From the NCBI GenBank assembly GCA_016717325.1, contig JADKFV010000013.1, positions 1-39,398 on the forward strand: DNA of 39,398 nt, written 5' to 3'. Source of the DNA: Bacteroidota bacterium. GTDB taxonomy: Bacteria; Bacteroidota; Bacteroidia; AKYH767-A; OLB10. Below, piece by piece: positions 1 through 9,580 of the stretch. The translations under genes and the position numbers were made by a program. Within the stretch, counting starts at the first letter, position 1; every line of letters starts with the position of its first letter. The notes beneath the pieces were generated by a model. The model did not search any database and was not told the DNA's origin. It was given only the letters and a program-made list of their open reading frames with translations.

Positions 1-1356
1 GTATACCCACCGGCTCCTCCTGTCGAGTTTACGGTTAATACGCTCGTGCCGCCATGGCATATCATGGCTGTTTGGGACGGGATAGTTGCTATAGCTGTGT
101 TTTCGGTAATGTTGTATTCCTGTGTTGCTGTACATCCGTTATTGTCTCTAATAGTTACCATACGTGCCTTATTCAGACCCGTTGCTGTAGAACCCATCTG
201 TCCATTGCTCCAATGGTAGCTATACCGAATGTACCGCCTGTTACTGATGCCGTGGCACTGCCCGTACTTTGGCCATTGCTAACAACACATTCGTTTGCGA
301 TGGTGTGAGTACCAATGCTGACGGTTCAGTTACTCCTATGCTATTGGTTGATGATGCATCCATTGGCATCGGTAACGGTGACCGTATGCGTTCCCGCTGA
401 TAAAGCCTGTTGCCGTTTGGGTGGTTTGACCATTGCTCCACTGAGTAAGTATAGTTGTTTACTGTGGTAGTACTTGCGCAACTGAGGTTGGATGCCGTGG
501 CAAATCCTGAATTTGAACATAAGCTTCCTCCCAAACCGTGCCTTCAAGGCAACCACTTGCGATTGATTTCCATTACACACACAGCCCAATTGGTAAAGTT
601 ATCGTTAAAGAAACCAATTGCCTGATGTTAAATGTGTAGTCCATTGTTAACAATACCGGTGCTGAAACTGTAAAGGGTCCGAATCCGAATGGACCACCAG
701 CCAGTACCACATTGTTGCTTGCATCTACCAATTCGTAGGTGGTTGCACCAACAAAATCGGGTATTATCTATTGATATCGTTATCAAACCCCTGAGTCGCT
801 ATAGTATCGTTCAGCAACGTACCGCCAATCACATTTACTGTTGCCGTGCCGCTGCCATTACCGTTGCAGGTTAAGGCGGTGCTGCTCATAGTCGTGGCCA
901 GGGCCCTTGGTTCCATCACCATTACATCTGTTTCGGCTGTGCAGCCTCCTGCGTCCGTTACGGTTACTGTATACGTACCTGCTGCAAAGGCCTGTAAATA
1001 CCGCACTGTCGGCCGTTGGATTGCTTTGAGTACCAGCTGGCGTTATAGCGAAAGTATATGGTGCTGTGCCACTTGTGGCCTGTACCATTATTATTCCTGT
1101 GGTGCCTCCGTTACATAATACATCTGTTCCTGCTCCGCTTATCGAATAAACTGCCGGGCTGTGTGATGATTACTTGCGTAGTAGCATTGCATCCGAGACT
1201 GTCAGTTACCGTTACTACATACGTTCCGGCTGCTAAGCCTACTGCTGTTGCAGTGGTTTGGCCATCGCTCCATAAGTAGGAATATGGGTCGCCCGATGTG
1301 TATGGTGTACCGCCACTGCCCGATACTGTTGCATCACCTACCGTGCCTCCGTTAGG
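1..1356 (-). pseudogene. Giant adhesin, heavily frame-broken SprB-like region running off the left edge
   Basis: All three minus frames carry short pieces of extracellular repeat sequence that join only by changing frame. Examples are SGTAPYTFAITPAG (about 1000-1088), AAGTYTVTVTDAGGC (about 940-990), ATTYELVDASNNVVLAGGPF (about 660-750), LSCASTTTVNNYTYSV (about 430-490) and SAGTHTVTVTDANGC (about 350-400). At least eight breaks are needed to read through. The C-terminus, where a T9SS type B sorting domain would be expected in SprB-like proteins, lies outside the window. I call it a pseudogene only in the sense that the sequence as given has no continuous frame; sequence error is a serious alternative. 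Confidence 0.6.
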
Positions 1357-1992
1357 CTATATTGGTCTGGCCGTGATGGTGGCTACTACTCCGTCTACCG
1401 GTTCGGTTATAGTGGTACTTGAAGTGTATATACATCCGTTTGCATCCGTAACTGTTACGTTATACGTACCCGCTGTTAAGCCTGTGGCTGTGGTTGTGCC
1501 CTGTGCCGGTGAAGTACTCCATAAGATGGTGTATGGTGCTGTGCCGCCTGCTATACCGCTGATGGTGGCTGTGCCATTATTGCCACCTGCACAACTTACA
1601 TTGGTGCTCGTTAATGGATTCGCTGTTATCGCACTGCCTGCGGTTATGTTTATACCTGTTATGATGGTTTCACACAGGTTTGCATCGGTTACCGTTATGC
1701 TGTATAATCCGGTGGCCAATCCTGTAAATATACCTGTTGGACTTGCTACTGCTCCGGGGTTTAATGTATAGCTATACGCTGGGGTGCCTCCTGCGCCTGT
1801 TACTGTAATGCTGCCTAAACCACCACTGCAACCCGGACTTACTGCATTATATGTGGCTGTTAATGCCGTAGGTTGCGTTACAACTTCACTTGCTGTTTTT
1901 GTACAGCCGTTGGCATCGGTTATTGTTACCGTATATGTGCCCGCTCCAAGTCCTGTGGCTATGGCTGTTGTTTGGGCAACTCTGTATTCCAC
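1357..1992 (-). CDS. Giant adhesin, SprB-repeat fragment
   Basis: This 211-residue frame carries two and a half SprB repeats with good consensus (GAGTYTVTITDANGC, GGLGSITVTGAGGTP, CAGGNNGTATISG, TAGTYNVTVTDANGC). The stretch just upstream (about 1985-2160) is also SprB sequence but in another frame (SCTVTLTQP, LCNGGTTGTATL), so a break lies near 1985. The frame ends in ITARPI, close to another break near 1360. Like its neighbours it belongs to the giant adhesin, and it has no start signals of its own. Confidence 0.55.
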   Translation of the reverse strand: MEYRVAQTTAIATGLGAGTYTVTITDANGCTKTASEVVTQPTALTATYNAVSPGCSGGLGSITVTGAGGTPAYSYTLNPGAVASPTGIFTGLATGLYSITVTDANLCETIITGINITAGSAITANPLTSTNVSCAGGNNGTATISGIAGGTAPYTILWSTSPAQGTTTATGLTAGTYNVTVTDANGCIYTSSTTITEPVDGVVATITARPI

Positions 1993-2125
1993 AAATATGT
2001 GTATGGGGCGGTGCCTCCTGTTATGCTTAGTTCATCAAGAGTGGCGGTGCCTGTGGTGCCTCCGTTACATAATACCGGTGTGGTTGTTAATGGTGCACAC
2101 GTGATGATGGCCGGTTGCGTTAACG

Positions 2126-2785
2126 TTACTGTACAACTTGTGGTACAGTTGTTCTTGTCTTTACTATTACCGTATACGTACCCGCTGCCAGATTGTTTGC
2201 TATGGCTGTGGTCGTTACCGGTACCGTATTCCATGTATAGGTATAGCCCGGTGTGCCGCCTGTGGCTGTTACACCTGCTTTGCCTGTGCCTCCGTTGCAC
2301 AATATGCCTTGTATCACTGTGGCTGTACATCCAAGTACTGCCGGTTGCGTTATCGTTACACTGGCTGTTTTTGTACAGCCTTTGTTATCGGTTACCGTTA
2401 CTGTATACGTACCGGCTGCAAGGCCTGTGGCCGTTGCCGTAGTAGCACTGTTCGACCATAAGTATGTATAAGGTGAGGTGCCGCCCGTTACCGTGGCTGT
2501 GGCCTGGACCCGTAGCTGCACCATTACACTTGGACTCTTTGGTGTCATGCTGATGATGATGGCTGCTGGCTGGCTTATCACTGCCGTGGCATTGATGATA
2601 CAACCTTTCTTATCCTGCACTGTTACCGAATAAATACCTGCTATTACTCCGCTCAGGTTTTTAGTAGTGGTACCATTGCTCCATAAATAAGTGTATGGGC
2701 TGGTGCCGCCTGTTACCGTGAGCGTTACTCCGCCATTGCTGCCTCCGTTACAACTTACGTTGGTTACTGTATATAATGCTAACAA
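2126..2785 (-). CDS. Giant adhesin, SprB-repeat fragment
   Basis: This 219-residue frame carries about three SprB repeats (VSCNGGSNGG, GGTSPYTYLWSNG twice, AAGTYTVTVTDNKGC). Around residues 90-100 the sequence PSVMVQLRVQ replaces the expected cysteine-containing start of a repeat. A neighbouring frame there reads KCNGAATG, so two compensating one-base slips near 2500 and 2525 probably flank it. The frame ends in KTRTTVPQ, where a slip near 2160 would continue as KDKNNCTTSCTVTLTQP in another frame. It is a piece of the giant adhesin rather than a gene of its own. Confidence 0.55.
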   Translation of the reverse strand: MLALYTVTNVSCNGGSNGGVTLTVTGGTSPYTYLWSNGTTTKNLSGVIAGIYSVTVQDKKGCIINATAVISQPAAIIISMTPKSPSVMVQLRVQATATVTGGTSPYTYLWSNSATTATATGLAAGTYTVTVTDNKGCTKTASVTITQPAVLGCTATVIQGILCNGGTGKAGVTATGGTPGYTYTWNTVPVTTTAIANNLAAGTYTVIVKTRTTVPQVVQ

Positions 2786-3362
2786 TGCTGCAGGCTGACC
2801 TACGCTGTTTGACAGCGTTTTTGTACAGCCGTTTGCATCGGTAACTGTTACTGTATACGTGCCTGCTGCAAGACCGATAATATATTTTGTCGTCTTTCCA
2901 TTGCTCCCACAAATAAGTATAAGGGGAGGTGCCTCCGGCTGTTACTACTGTGAGCGTACCGTTGGTGCCGCCAAAGCAGCTTACATTTGTTTTCTTCGAT
3001 GTTAAGTTCATTTGTGCCGGTTGTGTCAGCGTTACCTGACCCGTTACTGTACATCCATTGGCATCTGTTACCTGTACTGTGTAGCTGCCCGCTGCTAAGC
3101 CTGTGGCCGTAGCGGTGGTTTGACCTGTTGGTGTCCACAAGCATGTGTATGGTGCTACTCCTCCGCTTATCGATGCTGTCGCACTGCCTCCGCCATTGCC
3201 ATTGCAGGTCAGGTTATTCCCTGTTACTGTTAATACCAGCGCATTGGGTTGTGTGATGGTGGCTGTGCCTACTTTCGTACAGCCGTTTGCATCTGTTATG
3301 GTTACAGTATAGTGCCTGCTGCAAGACTGCTGATAGTTTGTGTTGTAGCTCCTGTACTCCAT
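2748..3362 (-). CDS. Giant adhesin, SprB-repeat fragment
   Basis: The core of this 204-residue frame (about residues 17-150) is SprB repeats: YTVTITDANGCTKVG, GGVAPYTCLW and GGTSPYTYLW are clear. The first ~16 residues and the last ~50 are off-frame translations of the same repeats. Breaks lie near 3310, where SCSRHYTV should read as an AAGTYTV-type strand, and near 2905, where SNGKTT changes into EQWKDD. There is no independent start, so it is best read as part of the giant adhesin. The breaks could be sequencing errors, collapsed repeats or real decay. Confidence 0.55.
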   Translation of the reverse strand: MEYRSYNTNYQQSCSRHYTVTITDANGCTKVGTATITQPNALVLTVTGNNLTCNGNGGGSATASISGGVAPYTCLWTPTGQTTATATGLAAGSYTVQVTDANGCTVTGQVTLTQPAQMNLTSKKTNVSCFGGTNGTLTVVTAGGTSPYTYLWEQWKDDKIYYRSCSRHVYSNSYRCKRLYKNAVKQRRSACSIVSIIYSNQRKL

Positions 3363-3432
3363 ACATAGCTATAAGGTGCGGTGCCGCCTAATGGTTGTGC
3401 GGTTACACTGCCATTGCTGCCGCCAAAGCAAC

Positions 3433-4899
3433 TTACATTGATTTACATTGCTGTTGCATATACAGCCTAGGGCTACCGGAGAGGTTATCGTTGGCGCTGG
3501 CACTCATCGTGCAACCGTTGGCGTCTGTTACCGTTACGGTATAAATACCTGCTGCAAGGCCGCTAACACCCGAAGTGCTGGCACCATTGCTCCATGCATA
3601 GCTATAAGCTCCGGTGCCTCCGCTTACATTGGTCGTGATGCTGCCATTACCGCCTCCGTTGCAGCTTACATTGGTACTTACCAGTGATATTGCGATTGCC
3701 GTTGGCTGGCCTACGGTGTAGCTGGCTGTTAATGTGCAGTTGTTTGCATCGGTAACTGTTACTGTATACGTACCGGCCACAAGGCCTGTATTGCTTGTTG
3801 TAGTGTTACCGTTGCTCCACAATAGTGTAGTGGGCGCTGTGCCGCCAGTTACCGTTATGTTTATCGCTCCATTGTTACCTCCATTGCAGGTGGTATTGGT
3901 TACTGTGCCGGTGATGCTTAATGCGGCTGATGGTTGAGTGACGATTACATCACCCGTGACTATACATCCCATCGCATCCATTACGGTCACTGTCCACGTG
4001 CCTGCCGTTAAGCCTGTAGCCTGTGCTGTGGTCTGGGCAGGTAAGGTATTCCACTGATACGTATATGGTGCTGTGCCACCCAGTACATTGGTCACACATG
4101 CCTTGCCATCGTTGCCGCCAAAGCAGCTTACATTCGCACACGCTGCAGCAGTAAATGTAATTGGCAATGGTTCGGTTACGGTATACGTGCATTCTATGGT
4201 ACAGCCGTTGCCGTCTGTAACGGTTACTGTATACACTCCCGATGTTAAGCCGTTTAATGTTTGGTTGGTGGTGCCATCGTTCCAAACATAACTGTAATTG
4301 CCTGTACCTCCGGTGATATTAGCAGTGATGCTGCCATTGTTGCCTGCGTTGCACATTACATTGGTTACGGCTCCACCACATACTAATGGGGTGGGTACAT
4401 TGATGGTGAACACTAAATATGTTATACAACTATTGCTGTCGGTAATGGCTATGGTATGACTGCCGCCTGTTATGCCCGTAAACGTACCGTTGGTTTGAGA
4501 CGTTCCTCCATCGAGGCTGTATTCATAGCCGGCTGCATGAGCGCCTAAGCCACTCCATGGTGTGCCACCGAATCCATTCACGGTGATATCGCCTGTACCG
4601 CCATTACACAATGGTTGTGTGATGGTATGTGTCTGGTCTAATAAGGTTGGTTCAAATATCTGGAACGTTAATATCGTATCGCAGCCTATGCTGTCGGTAA
4701 CTGTTACTGTATACGTTCCCGCTACAAGATAATTTGCTACCGAGGTCGTTTGACCATCGCTCCACAAATAAGTGTATGGCGCTCCGCTGGTGAATGGCAC
4801 TGCTCCGCTTACAAATATGCTTATCTGACCTGTGCTGTCACCATGGCATTGGTTGTTTTGCCTCCATTGGTAAGTAAATGGAGCAGTTCCATTTGTCAT
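3433..4899 (-). CDS. Giant adhesin, SprB-repeat array (six tandem repeats, in frame)
   Basis: This 488-residue frame is almost entirely SprB repeats of 75-80 residues. Each reads roughly CxGGxxGxxxV, then GGTxPYxYxWSNG, then GLxAGTYTVTVTDxNGC, then a TQP or TEP linker. The cysteine pairs are regularly spaced. SprB repeats are known from the mobile gliding adhesin SprB of Flavobacterium and from other T9SS surface proteins, where they form long stalks outside the cell. The first ATG is not a real start, because the coding frame continues upstream through 4899 with SprB sequence. The last ~15 residues (after SASANDN) are off-frame, and a shift near 3475 restores an SprB start (VSCFGGSNG). Confidence 0.8.
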   Translation of the reverse strand: MTNGTAPFTYQWRQNNQCHGDSTGQISIFVSGAVPFTSGAPYTYLWSDGQTTSVANYLVAGTYTVTVTDSIGCDTILTFQIFEPTLLDQTHTITQPLCNGGTGDITVNGFGGTPWSGLGAHAAGYEYSLDGGTSQTNGTFTGITGGSHTIAITDSNSCITYLVFTINVPTPLVCGGAVTNVMCNAGNNGSITANITGGTGNYSYVWNDGTTNQTLNGLTSGVYTVTVTDGNGCTIECTYTVTEPLPITFTAAACANVSCFGGNDGKACVTNVLGGTAPYTYQWNTLPAQTTAQATGLTAGTWTVTVMDAMGCIVTGDVIVTQPSAALSITGTVTNTTCNGGNNGAINITVTGGTAPTTLLWSNGNTTTSNTGLVAGTYTVTVTDANNCTLTASYTVGQPTAIAISLVSTNVSCNGGGNGSITTNVSGGTGAYSYAWSNGASTSGVSGLAAGIYTVTVTDANGCTMSASANDNLSGSPRLYMQQQCKSM

Positions 4900-4946
4900 G
4901 GTTATATAAATGGCACCGCTTGCATCTCCATTGCAATTTACATTTG

Positions 4947-5651
4947 TTACTGAATCGAGGTTGCAACTACTTCGTTTGATAATACAGTTATCTTAGAGCG
5001 CTTGCCTTCACATAATTCATCGGCAACCGAATCGGATGCTACATAAAAATAGTATTCCGTGTATCCAATATTGCCAACGGGTCCGGGTGAACCAGCATTT
5101 GTCAAATCAGGATATAAACTTGGGATATTAGTCAAATCTGCATAAGTCAATGTTGATGCGGAACATATAGAATCGTTATACCATTGTAATGTAATACTTG
5201 GGTCTACACCTCCCGGGAATACAGCATCCTGAATGTTTAACGTAAAGTTGTCGGCACATGCAACAATAGTTGTGTCGGTAATCGGGCTTTCGGGATATTT
5301 GCATCCTCCACCTGATATTGTTAGTACGGTACCGTTTGCATCCTGAACAGTTAAGGTATATCCATCACCATCGAATAAATAAAATGTAAGGTAAGAGCTA
5401 TCATTTGGTATTACTTCTACAATATTTGCGCTGGTAACAGGGGTCGTCTGTGTTAAATTATCAATGCAATCTACCGTGGCTAAAGTGCTTGAAACAGGTT
5501 GACCACTGGTGGTAGTTAAACTGACGATTGTCCATGGTGATAAACCTCCAAGTAAACTTACTGTTTCGCTAAATTGTCCGTCTGTATTTGGGGCTCTTCT
5601 TATTACATCTGCATTGTTTATACAAACACAAGGGTCAATCAGGTTTGGCAT
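4947..5651 (-). CDS. Giant adhesin, continuation (domain just before the SprB array)
   Basis: This fragment belongs to the giant adhesin. The same frame is open upstream to about 5877, so its ATG is internal. It holds an extracellular beta-rich segment with several cysteines (PCVCINN, GGGCKYP). I cannot assign it to a named family, but it resembles the SprB-like and gliding-motility-associated segments that flank SprB repeats. The frame ends after VVATSIQ at a TAA. A slip at about 4955-4965 would instead read DSVTNVNCNGDASGAI, a typical start of an SprB repeat that runs straight into the next open frame. No signal peptide, promoter or independent start is visible. Confidence 0.7.
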   Translation of the reverse strand: MPNLIDPCVCINNADVIRRAPNTDGQFSETVSLLGGLSPWTIVSLTTTSGQPVSSTLATVDCIDNLTQTTPVTSANIVEVIPNDSSYLTFYLFDGDGYTLTVQDANGTVLTISGGGCKYPESPITDTTIVACADNFTLNIQDAVFPGGVDPSITLQWYNDSICSASTLTYADLTNIPSLYPDLTNAGSPGPVGNIGYTEYYFYVASDSVADELCEGKRSKITVLSNEVVATSIQ

Positions 5652-5812
5652 TGTACATGGTATACGACCAATTGTTATTGTACCAGACGAGGTGCAACGT
5701 GGTGTGGGATATGGATCGGTGGCATTGGTGGTAATATAAACTGTATACGTTCCTACCGTTAATCCGGGTAGGGAGTCTTTAAATATATTCCAATTATCCA
5801 GCGCATCTAGAA

Positions 5813-8800
5813 TTAAGTCTCCATTTCTATCATCGGGGAAGCCATCGAAATCAGCATCGAATAAACCAGGAAATTGAAATTATTAGTCACATCGCGTAAA
5901 GTATCACCGAGTGCATCAACCCACACATAGCGGATGGGACCATTGGCTTCTAAATGCTGTACTATTGCCATACCATCATTGTTGGGAGTGCAGCTAACGC
6001 TGTCTTGGCTCATATACGCTCCTTGAACAGGCTCAGCGAAGTTTACAAAAATATTTGAGTTGCCTTCACATCCACCTAAATTGGTTGGTAGCTTTACAAT
6101 TACAGATATATTACCAAGAGTGTTTTGATCAAGAAATATGGAATCTAAATTGGCTACCGGGCCAAATAGGGTACTCCAATCGAAAGTTGTACCCAATGGA
6201 TAACCACCCGCATAAGCACCGGAGTCTTTGGCATACACCCAATATCCTAATGGATCGCCAACTGTACCAAATGCGCCAGCACATCCTGCAGAATCGCCAG
6301 GGGTGATATAGGGTTTAGGATATGGAGAACTCACAATTTTAACTGAATCAATTCTGCTGCATCCGGTGGCAGGTTCATTTATTGCCACTGTATATGTTGT
6401 AGTTGCTGAAGGAGATGCCTTAGGGCTTGAAATAGATGTGGAGGTTAAACCACCAGCAGGCGACCATGCATAGGACAAAGTATTGGAAGCTTGTGGGGTA
6501 AATCTAAAGCCGTTTCCATTACCCGGCCAAGCAGATGAAGTAATTGTTGAATTGCCTAATCCATTAAGTGCATTAATATAATTTCCTGTTCCGCCTGTTG
6601 CATTCTCGATACCCATAGATGCCGCAAATGTAATTGCTCCTAAAGTAGGGCCATAAATATATTCAATACGGCCTGGACTTGATGAAGCGGGGCCATAAAT
6701 ATTTATTTGGAAAGAAATTGTTATACCAGCATTGACACTAAAACTTGTTCCGACTGCGCTATCCCACTGGAAAGCGTATACATCGGTTCCAATTAATCCA
6801 TGGCGCATACTACCAACGCCAGGAAAATTACCTCCCATATCTTTAAACCAAGCCGCGAAAGTATTGTTTGGAATTGTTCCAGTGAATAAATTACCAGGAA
6901 GGCGCATATTTGACGCATCTATTGTACCCTGGTTTCCGCAACCTACCCAGCCATTGGTGCACATACTCATTTGAGTAAATGAATTGCCATTATAATTAAA
7001 TGTAAAAGGCAATGTAATTACCACCCCGCCATCATCTTGAGATGTGCTTCCCATGCCTGACGTTAGTTGAGCAGTAGTATTAATCACTGTGATTCCACCA
7101 CCTGACAATTGAGTATAAGTTTGACCTGTTAAACTTGTCAAGCTAAACGAATTGACAAAAGTAGGAGGTATAACAGGTACCGCGGTTAAAGAAATTTGCG
7201 AACTATCGCCAGCACACATAAATTGAGGAGTAGCGGTTAAAGAAGTAATTGTTGGCCTTTGATTTACTTTGATTAACACACTATCAATTGCCTGACAACC
7301 GCCATTGGCGCCACTTGATGTATCAAGAGCGGTAACGGTATAAGTGGTAGTTATATTCGGTGTAAACTTAACAATTGCACCTACTTTATTGCCGGGATTC
7401 CAAGTGTACTTGTAAAAGGTATTTGCGCTTGAAGCAGTTAAAGTAACAGTATCGGCCTGACAAATAGTACTGGCAGTAGAAACAACTATAGCAGGTGCAG
7501 GGGTTACATTGGCAATTACCGGAGTTCTGGGACTAGGGCATCCTCCTGTAAACACAAGTTGAATATTGGGGCGAGAGGTACTAGTACCCGATGATGCCAA
7601 AGCATAAATAGGTGCAAGACCTGCACCACCATTATCCGCCCTTGAAAAATTAACACTTGTAAAACCAGTGATTGAATTATTCATAGAACAATTACCATTT
7701 GCCACAGTGCCTAAATCGTTGTTGTTATAAATTGTTTCTACTATGATATTATCTGTTCCATTCCAAATAAAGTTGCTTGAATTAAAAGAGAAAGTATTTA
7801 TGCCGGGGGCCGCAGCAATGGTAGTGGGAGCAAAAACCTCTGTCAAACCGGACTCAAATGTTGATGTCAATATGGAGGAAGTGGTACCTTTCATATTAAT
7901 AGTGTACAACTGCATTGGGTTTGCACTATTGGTGTTTGCTACGTTAAAGGTTAATCCAGTAATTAACGAACCAGCCGATAGGCCTTGTCCAGCTAATTCA
8001 GAGGCTAGAATCAACATTTGATGTCTTGCTCCGCCAAAAAATGTGCCCAATGGTGCTGGATACGAAGTATTTGTATTAGTAGTTACACCTGTGCCAAACT
8101 GCCCTGTACCAGGCGAACCAGAGCCAATTTCTGCTGAAACATAGTAAGTAGTAGTAGTGGAAATGACCGGTGTAGTAAACGGAGAACCCGTTCCAAGAAC
8201 AGAACCTCCAGTGGGTGTAGCGTACCATTTCAATGTTGCACCTACACTTGGCGTTGAAGCCCCTAAATCGACAGTACCGGCACCACATCGGGTAGCTGGC
8301 ATTGGATTAGTAACAATAGGATTATAGACTAAAATGGTTTTAACAGAAGATGGTGATCCGGTAAGGGGAATTCCTCCGCATATAATGTTACATCTAAAAT
8401 CAGTATTTTGAGAATACAGTCCTTGTGGCAAGGTATAAGTAGAATTTGTAGCACCAGTAATTGGAGCCCAATTGTTTAATCCTGCCGCAGAACTATCCCA
8501 CTGATAAGTAGCGCCCCCAAACAAAGGAGACAAACTTAAAGTTGGTTGCGAAGAACTATAAAAGCAACTGTTATTAGAACTGGCATCAGTAGCAAACGAA
8601 AGAGGATTTATAGTCACAGAACCAAGATTGGTAAAACATGCAGGCACAGAAACATAACGAGCATCAACAGAGTAAGTTCCGGGGCCGGGAGGAACAATAG
8701 GATTAGTTGTAGACCACGAAGCTCCTCCATTGATTGAGAATTCATAGAAATTATTGAAACGGATATTCAAATTATCAATATAATGTCCTTGCCAGTTTCC

Positions 8801-9349
8801 ACCGGTGCGTGCAGCAAATACATGCTTCCATGTTGATTTGTCGGCCGCTAGATATCCTGGGGGTAAAGCAACTTTTACAGGACCAAACACATACCCTTGG
8901 GCAAGACCTGTAGTACCGGTAAGAGTAAGCGTAGTTGAACCATTGGGGAAGCCCGGCTCTGCACCGGCCATATTAATAGTAACGTGTGTAGTGTTTACAG
9001 GAGTGGCTGGCTGTGCTGCTGTTGCTCTCCAGGCCGTAGAAGGACTAAATGCCAATACCCCTCTGGCAATATCAGCAGGCGTAACGCCATTTGGATCGCG
9101 GGTTGCGTTAAAAAAATCAGTGCAATTGTACATAAAGTAAACTCCTGCATAATTGGTACCTCCGTTATTTCCAACTTGAGTTCCCACTCCATTACTAAAT
9201 GCGTCAAAAGAAATTTTTAATTTGGTTCCCGATCCGCCTTCAGCAGTATTACCAATAGGGCTATTGGAAGGGTATCCAATATTTGTTGCTGCATTGGCTA
9301 CATTCTGATAGGTACCTGCAACAACATCATCTCCGTAACTATAACTCAA
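5813..9349 (-). CDS. Giant adhesin, continuation (lectin-like, Ig-like and PKD-like modules)
   Basis: This is the same gene as the 9429-18680 frame. The reading frame is open upstream to about 9467, and the ATG at 9349 is only an internal methionine. The first ~220 residues complete the third lectin-like domain (GDD, a GSGTKL strand, then DKSTWKH and IDNLNIRF, matching the two earlier copies). An SprB-like half follows (SINGGASW), then an Ig_7-like domain interrupted by a beta-sandwich and closed by CPSPRTP. A PKD-like domain comes next, interrupted by another sandwich between MCAGDSS and LSYAWSPAGG. The last ~40 residues are off-frame. Near 5869-5873 a one-base slip would instead read FPGLFDADFDGFPDD, continuing into the next fragment. 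A single gene with frame breaks is much more likely than separate genes. Confidence 0.8.
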   Translation of the reverse strand: MSYSYGDDVVAGTYQNVANAATNIGYPSNSPIGNTAEGGSGTKLKISFDAFSNGVGTQVGNNGGTNYAGVYFMYNCTDFFNATRDPNGVTPADIARGVLAFSPSTAWRATAAQPATPVNTTHVTINMAGAEPGFPNGSTTLTLTGTTGLAQGYVFGPVKVALPPGYLAADKSTWKHVFAARTGGNWQGHYIDNLNIRFNNFYEFSINGGASWSTTNPIVPPGPGTYSVDARYVSVPACFTNLGSVTINPLSFATDASSNNSCFYSSSQPTLSLSPLFGGATYQWDSSAAGLNNWAPITGATNSTYTLPQGLYSQNTDFRCNIICGGIPLTGSPSSVKTILVYNPIVTNPMPATRCGAGTVDLGASTPSVGATLKWYATPTGGSVLGTGSPFTTPVISTTTTYYVSAEIGSGSPGTGQFGTGVTTNTNTSYPAPLGTFFGGARHQMLILASELAGQGLSAGSLITGLTFNVANTNSANPMQLYTINMKGTTSSILTSTFESGLTEVFAPTTIAAAPGINTFSFNSSNFIWNGTDNIIVETIYNNNDLGTVANGNCSMNNSITGFTSVNFSRADNGGAGLAPIYALASSGTSTSRPNIQLVFTGGCPSPRTPVIANVTPAPAIVVSTASTICQADTVTLTASSANTFYKYTWNPGNKVGAIVKFTPNITTTYTVTALDTSSGANGGCQAIDSVLIKVNQRPTITSLTATPQFMCAGDSSQISLTAVPVIPPTFVNSFSLTSLTGQTYTQLSGGGITVINTTAQLTSGMGSTSQDDGGVVITLPFTFNYNGNSFTQMSMCTNGWVGCGNQGTIDASNMRLPGNLFTGTIPNNTFAAWFKDMGGNFPGVGSMRHGLIGTDVYAFQWDSAVGTSFSVNAGITISFQINIYGPASSSPGRIEYIYGPTLGAITFAASMGIENATGGTGNYINALNGLGNSTITSSAWPGNGNGFRFTPQASNTLSYAWSPAGGLTSTSISSPKASPSATTTYTVAINEPATGCSRIDSVKIVSSPYPKPYITPGDSAGCAGAFGTVGDPLGYWVYAKDSGAYAGGYPLGTTFDWSTLFGPVANLDSIFLDQNTLGNISVIVKLPTNLGGCEGNSNIFVNFAEPVQGAYMSQDSVSCTPNNDGMAIVQHLEANGPIRYVWVDALGDTLRDVTNNFNFLVYSMLISMASPMIEMET

Positions 9350-9580
9350 ACCATCGGCAGCAGTAAACGGTGCAAAACTGGTTCCTGCAGGACCTTGCGT
9401 TATAAAATCAAAATCAATTTGAAAATCGTTATTGGCAAGCCCTGTTGTATTTTGAACTAAAACGCTTCCCTGACTGACCAGTTGAATTAGCGGTAATATT
9501 CAATTGCCCGCTTGCAATATTTGCTGTGCCCTGAAGAGTCATGTAGGATGGGAGGGTTGTACTGGAGAAATCGTTGTTAA
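8750..9580 (-). repeat. Third lectin-like module, interrupted by the 9468 frame break
   Basis: This is a diverged third copy of the lectin-like domain without the preceding MAM-like part. Landmarks are NDFSSTTLPS, SGSVLVQN, SYGDDV, GSGTKLKISF, DKSTWKHVF and IDNLNIRF. The frame break at 9468-9470 falls between INITANSTGQSG and SVLVQN. Because copies 1 and 2 show what should follow (GGSITVNASG, GGSLIVNASG), the break can be placed to within a few bases. Confidence 0.75.

Larger units (their letters stand above)
130..4899 (-). repeat. SprB-type tandem repeat array (about 19 units, period about 225-245 bp)
   Basis: On the plus strand the marker GTTACTGTATACGT, the complement of the YTVTV strand, recurs with variation near 375, 961, 1201, 1450, 1690, 1920, 2163, 2392, 2618, 2842, 3066, 3296, 3528, 3752, 3980, 4218, 4443 and 4698. 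The spacing is 224-255 bp, or 75-85 codons. A second marker, CCATTGCTCCA (complement of WSNG), recurs at similar spacing. The units diverge at the DNA level but are conserved as protein, as expected for an old SprB array. Confidence 0.8.

Noticed and set aside
1298..1771. Plus-strand frame of 157 residues in the SprB region
   Set aside because: It is the antisense of the SprB repeats, with periodic SVTVTLYVPA motifs that mirror the minus-strand YTVTV strands.
130..4899. Regular repeats every ~230 bp that might be a CRISPR array
   Set aside because: Repeats are too long, diverge between units, and encode a conserved SprB protein pattern; there are no short identical repeats or cas genes.
9429..9475. 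Programmed frameshifting in the adhesin
   Set aside because: There is no slippery heptamer or downstream structure at the break, and the many other breaks in the same gene make a general error or decay more likely.
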